Below, in pieces: positions 60,948 to 64,000 of a DNA stretch of 64,000 nt; position 1 is the stretch's first letter, and each line of letters starts with the position of its first letter. The notes beneath the pieces were generated by a model, which was not told where the DNA came from, ran no database searches, and worked only from the letters and a program-made list of their open reading frames with translations. Origin of the DNA: Endozoicomonas sp965232255 (GTDB lineage Bacteria; Pseudomonadota; Gammaproteobacteria; Pseudomonadales; Endozoicomonadaceae); assembly GCA_965232255.1 (NCBI GenBank), contig OZ246962.1:248001-312000 (forward strand), read 5' to 3'. The position numbers and the translations under genes are program-made.

Positions 60948-61763
60948 ATGAAAGTTTCACTGATCATAACAACCTATAACTGGCCTCAAGCACTGACTGC
61001 CGTGCTTGGCTCGGTCCGACAGCAAGTCCAGCTGCCTTTTGAGATACTTATTGCTGATGATGGCTCATCTGATGAAACCAGGCGACTGATTCAAACAACT
61101 GCTGAAGGGTTTCCCTGCCCGATCCGACACATATGGCAGGAGGACAATGGTTTTCAGGCAGCGGCAATCCGCAATAAAGCGGCTGCCCAGGCAGAAGGAG
61201 AATACATTCTGTTTATTGATGGCGATACGCTGATTCGGCCCGACTTTATAAAAAACCATTGCCGTTTAGCCAGACAAGGATTTTTTGCAGCCGGGAACCG
61301 GGTGCTCTTATCCAGGGATTTTTCTCAGCAAGTGCTGGCTGAAAGCCTGCCAGTGGCACAATGGCAACCGCATCAGTTCAATAAGCAGCAAGTCAATCGT
61401 GCATGGGCGCTGCGTACCTTTCCCCTAGGCCCGCTGCGACTGTTAAAAAAGAATCAGTGGAAAGGGGTTAAAACCTGTAATTTAGGCATTTGGCAGGCTG
61501 ACCTTATTGCTGTTAATGGATTCGATGAGTCGTTTGTCGGCTGGGGCTACGAAGACTCGGAGTTGGCCATTCGCCTATTAAATCAAGGGGTCAAGCATCT
61601 TGACTGTCGCTTCGCGGCAACAGTAATGCACTTGTGGCATCAGGAAAATGACCGCTCCAGGGAAAAGGAAAATCTGGCAATGCTCAAAATGGCCATGGCA
61701 ACCCACAAGGCCAGAGCGATAACCGGGATAGATCAGTATGCTCCCGAGAAAACGCCTGCCTGA
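60948..61763 (+). CDS. Glycosyltransferase family 2
   Basis: 271 residues, GT-A fold. N-terminal SLIITTYNWPQALTAVLGSV, ADDGSSDETRRLI (about 36-48), DxD-type IDGDTLIRPDF (about 92-102) and the C-terminal GWGYEDSELAIRLLNQGVKH (about 194-213). It is similar in build to LPS-core or capsule GT2 enzymes with a galactosyltransferase-like C-terminal part. It follows the GT90 gene and the ligase gene, so an LPS-core role is likely. Specificity unknown. Confidence 0.87.
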   Translation: MKVSLIITTYNWPQALTAVLGSVRQQVQLPFEILIADDGSSDETRRLIQTTAEGFPCPIRHIWQEDNGFQAAAIRNKAAAQAEGEYILFIDGDTLIRPDFIKNHCRLARQGFFAAGNRVLLSRDFSQQVLAESLPVAQWQPHQFNKQQVNRAWALRTFPLGPLRLLKKNQWKGVKTCNLGIWQADLIAVNGFDESFVGWGYEDSELAIRLLNQGVKHLDCRFAATVMHLWHQENDRSREKENLAMLKMAMATHKARAITGIDQYAPEKTPA

Positions 61764-61910
61764 TGGCTGAGTGCCAAAGCCAAATAACCCTTTTGCTCAC
61801 CTGATGACTCGAAGCCCGCACTGTGGCGCCCTCACTGTGGATCCGACCCTGTGGAGAAAGTATTTCCGCTTTTGCACAACAGGTTATAAGCTGCAAACAA
61901 AGGGCAAACT

Positions 61911-62000
61911 TTGACATCCTCCCCGCCCTATCGGGCGAGGATTCCAGTTAGTCACCTAACCGGCTTCCTGTTTCAACACGCCTTCCCTGGATGGCAAAGT
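61911..62000 (-). ncRNA. Probable TnpB guide RNA scaffold (right end)
   Basis: The 90 bp between the tnpB stop and the element's right tip contain the conserved stretch (complement of TTCCTGTTTC and AACCGGCTTCC) and terminal hairpin also found in copies A and B. TnpB families make their guide RNA from this part, extending upstream into tnpB. The guide would be the bases just outside 61911 (minus-strand reading AGTTTGCCCTTTGTTTGCAG). Inferred from family knowledge; not proven. Confidence 0.5.
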
Positions 62001-63125
62001 CTAAGACCCTGCCACCCCCGTTCCGGTCGCTCCACAGGCTAACACCGCTAGCCCAGCGGCTTTGATATTAATGGCTGCATTGATGTCCCTGTCGTGTAGA
62101 ACATTGCACTCGGGGCAACGCCAATGACGGATAGACAACGGCAGACGTTCATGAACAAATCCACAGTTGGAGCACCGTTTAGAACTGGGAAAGAACCGGT
62201 CTATTTTAACCGGGGTACGACCAGACCAATCGGACTTGTACTCAAGTTGTCTGACAAATTCTCCCCAGTTGGCATCGGCAATGTGCTTGGCCAGCTTTGG
62301 ATTTCTGATCATTCCTTTCACGGTCAACGACTCGACACACACAACTTGGTTCTCGTTAATCAGTGTGCGGGATGCCTTGTGAGTGGCATCCATTCGGCAA
62401 TCGGCTATCTTGGCATGGATACGAGCCACCTTCAGTCTGGCTTTGGCTCGGTTCTTGCTTCCTTTCTTCTTTTTGGCCAACTGTTTTTGGTAGTAAGCCA
62501 GTTTGGATTGATAGCGCAGGGTATGACGGGGATTGCCTGATTTCTTGCCGTCGGACGTGATGAATAGATCGGTTAAACCTAAATCAATGCCAACCGTTTT
62601 GTTACTGATCGGCATTGGTTTAGCTTCAAACTCGCAGAGCATTGAGACAAAGTATCTGCCAGCACAGTCCTTGCTGATAGTGATACTGGATGGTTCAGAG
62701 GATAGTGGCTGACTCCACCGGATGTTCAGAGGCTCTTTGCTTTTGGCAATGAACAGTTGGCCCGTCTTGAATTTGAAAGCGGCTTTGGTTAGACGAATGC
62801 TCTGTCTGGCATTGCGCTTTTTGAATGTCGGATACTTTGCCCTACCAGCCCAAAAGTTTTTGAAGGCTTCTTGTTGGTGACGCAGAGTTTGCTGAAGAAT
62901 GACACTGGAAACCTCAGCCAAAAATGGAAATTCTGTTTTGAGAGAGACAAGGCGCTTCTCGGCGTCAGAGTGAGAGATTGAAGCGCCATCCTTGTAGTAT
63001 GTGTCGGTGCGAAAGCGCAGAGTATCGTTATACACAAAACGAGCACACCCGAATGACTGGGCAAGAAGTTTCTCCTGCTCAGTCGTTGGGTAGAATCTGT
63101 ATTTGTAGGCACGTTTTGCATTCAT
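62001..63125 (-). CDS. tnpB: RNA-guided endonuclease TnpB
   Basis: 374 residues, intact. OrfB N-terminal helix-turn-helix (about 1-60), then the split RuvC domain: Asp 181 in VGIDLGLTDLF, Glu 265 in VCVESLTVKGM and Asp 347 in LHDRDINAAINI. Zinc ribbon C318-x2-C321 and C337-x2-C340. All catalytic residues are present, so it may be an active nuclease directed by an RNA from the element's right end. No Shine-Dalgarno is obvious. Confidence 0.93.
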   Translation of the reverse strand: MNAKRAYKYRFYPTTEQEKLLAQSFGCARFVYNDTLRFRTDTYYKDGASISHSDAEKRLVSLKTEFPFLAEVSSVILQQTLRHQQEAFKNFWAGRAKYPTFKKRNARQSIRLTKAAFKFKTGQLFIAKSKEPLNIRWSQPLSSEPSSITISKDCAGRYFVSMLCEFEAKPMPISNKTVGIDLGLTDLFITSDGKKSGNPRHTLRYQSKLAYYQKQLAKKKKGSKNRAKARLKVARIHAKIADCRMDATHKASRTLINENQVVCVESLTVKGMIRNPKLAKHIADANWGEFVRQLEYKSDWSGRTPVKIDRFFPSSKRCSNCGFVHERLPLSIRHWRCPECNVLHDRDINAAINIKAAGLAVLACGATGTGVAGS

Positions 63126-63331
63126 TTTTACAAAGTATCACATTGTCTATAAAAATCCTGTTAGGAGTTGCAGAATGTACGGATGGCAAAAGAAGTTAGT
63201 TTGCCAGCCTTATCAGGCTGGGCGCTTGTATCGCCGCCCGAGTGGGCGAGGCTTTACGCGCTGTAGGGTAAGTCAGCCCTTGCAAATTACATGATCGTTC
63301 AACCAATAATAACAGAGGCAGCGCCTGATCA

Positions 63332-64000
63332 TGATTATCGTCCGCCCTATCCGTGAGCAGGATCGCGAGGCGCTGTGGCGTATCGCTACCCAAACCGGTG
63401 TCGGCTTTACCTCCTTACCGCCTGAGCGTGCCATCATTGATGACAAACTGGATTGGGCGCTCACCTCCTTTAACCTGGCTGCAACAAAAAACGACAGTAG
63501 TCATTACGTACAAAAAAATGCCCTGTATCTGCTGGTAATGGAAGATAGCGTGACGGGTCAGGTAGTCGGTACGGCCGGTATTGAATCAGCAGTCGGACTT
63601 GATGTTCCATGGTACAACTACAAAGTCAACAAACAGGTCCATGCCTCACAGCAGCTGCAAGTCTACAACATGGTCGATACCCTGATGCTGTGCAACGATC
63701 ATACTGGTTGTTCAGAGTTGTGTACGCTCTTTTTGCTGCCAGCTTACCGCCATTCGAAAAACGGTGCGCTGCTCTCCAAAAGTCGTATGTTATTTCTGGC
63801 AGCATTTCCGTGGCTGTTTGCCGACGATATCTTTGCCGAGATGCGTGGTTACTCAGATCGGGACGAAATCTCACCGTTCTGGGAGGCGCTTGGGCGACAC
63901 TTTTTTGCCGTCGATTTTGCTGAAGCTGACCGACAATCATCAGTGGATAAAGCATTTATCGCTGAGCTAATGCCGCGTCACCCTATCTACACCAACCTAT
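63332..64000 (+). CDS. astA: Arginine N-succinyltransferase, partial
   Basis: The first 223 codons are in the window; it runs off the right edge. MIIVRPIREQDREALWRIAT start, GTAGIESAVGLDVPWYNYKV, and AELMPRHPIYTNL near the end are specific to AstA/AruF. It starts the ammonia-producing AST route of arginine breakdown (arginine plus succinyl-CoA). AGAGGC lies about 14 bp upstream of the ATG. Relatives often have astD/astB next, outside the window. Confidence 0.93.

Larger units (their letters stand above)
61911..63260 (-). mobile_element. IS200/IS605-family element, tnpB only (IS1341 type)
   Basis: About 1350 bp. The right end TTGACATCCTCC with a GC hairpin starts at 61911; the left end has CAGCCTTATCAGGCTG (about 63206-63221) and the hairpin CGCCCGAGTGGGCG (about 63234-63247), ending near 63260. 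No tnpA (Y1 transposase) gene is present. The right end and the 3' part of tnpB are where the guide RNA of TnpB (omega/re-RNA) normally arises. The exact left boundary is inferred by alignment to copies A and B. Confidence 0.82.

Overview
The window is a stretch of gammaproteobacterial chromosome, probably an Oceanospirillales-type marine or host-associated lineage; an Endozoicomonadaceae-like source is possible, but the sequence alone does not prove it. The evidence is the combination of gamma-type blocks: hpf-rpoN-lptBAC-kdsD, groES-groEL near fxsA, rpsI-rplM next to petABC, cysZ, zapG and the start of astA. There is no rRNA and no CRISPR array.

Layout. Positions 1-5000 (minus strand) hold the LPS-export and sigma-54 block, ordered kdsD, lptC, lptA, lptB, rpoN, hpf; kdsC is missing from its usual place. 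Positions 5200-9000 hold groEL/groES behind a clear sigma-32 promoter. They are separated from fxsA by a small HNH protein and a 395-bp IS200/IS605-type non-autonomous element. Positions 9960-12220 are a tRNA operon of 20 tRNA-like units: 2 Ala, 5 Glu, 4 normal Gly and 9 Gly-like units, all nine with the same 13-nt net expansion of the T arm. It runs from a strong promoter (12333-12361) to a strong terminator (9929-9960). gltX lies upstream on the same strand. Positions 14-26 kb hold housekeeping genes (a CPA1 antiporter, a TDT/SLAC1 channel, ridA, a DUF2058 protein, petABC, rpsI-rplM, rpe) and three unrecognised genes.

Positions 26.1-51.7 kb (minus strand) are a 25-kb surface-polysaccharide operon. 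Its leader carries an exact ops element (GGCGGTAGCGTG), the RfaH recruitment signal. Reading from the promoter it encodes export and control (wza, wzc), the initiating transferase (wecA-like), UDP-GlcNAc/UDP-GalNAc-uronate enzymes (tviB/wbpO-like and wbpP-like), an acyltransferase, dTDP-L-rhamnose synthesis (rfbBDAC), a flippase, an acetyltransferase, several glycosyltransferases, an OafA-like acyltransferase, ugd, a UDP-uronate epimerase, an EpsG-like polymerase and a polysaccharide deacetylase. The predicted product is an acidic, rhamnose-containing, acylated capsule or O-antigen made by the Wzx/Wzy route. The 33.5-39.8 kb part is visibly AT-rich and looks like the imported, strain-specific core.

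Positions 52-64 kb return to housekeeping genes (trpG/pabA-like, a metal-ligand-less SodC-like lipoprotein, OsmC-like, an O-acetyltransferase, hinT, cysZ, trxB, zapG). Then come an O-antigen ligase, two LPS-type glycosyltransferases, an intact tnpB-only IS200/IS605 element, and the 5' part of astA at the window edge.

The two most unusual signals are the Gly-tRNA-like array with an expanded T arm, and a set of IS200/IS605-type ends. At three sugar-transfer or sugar-nucleotide genes the left end stops immediately before a start codon that reads ATGAA, so the flank read from the element side is TTCAT. In those genes the element supplies the 5' leader.
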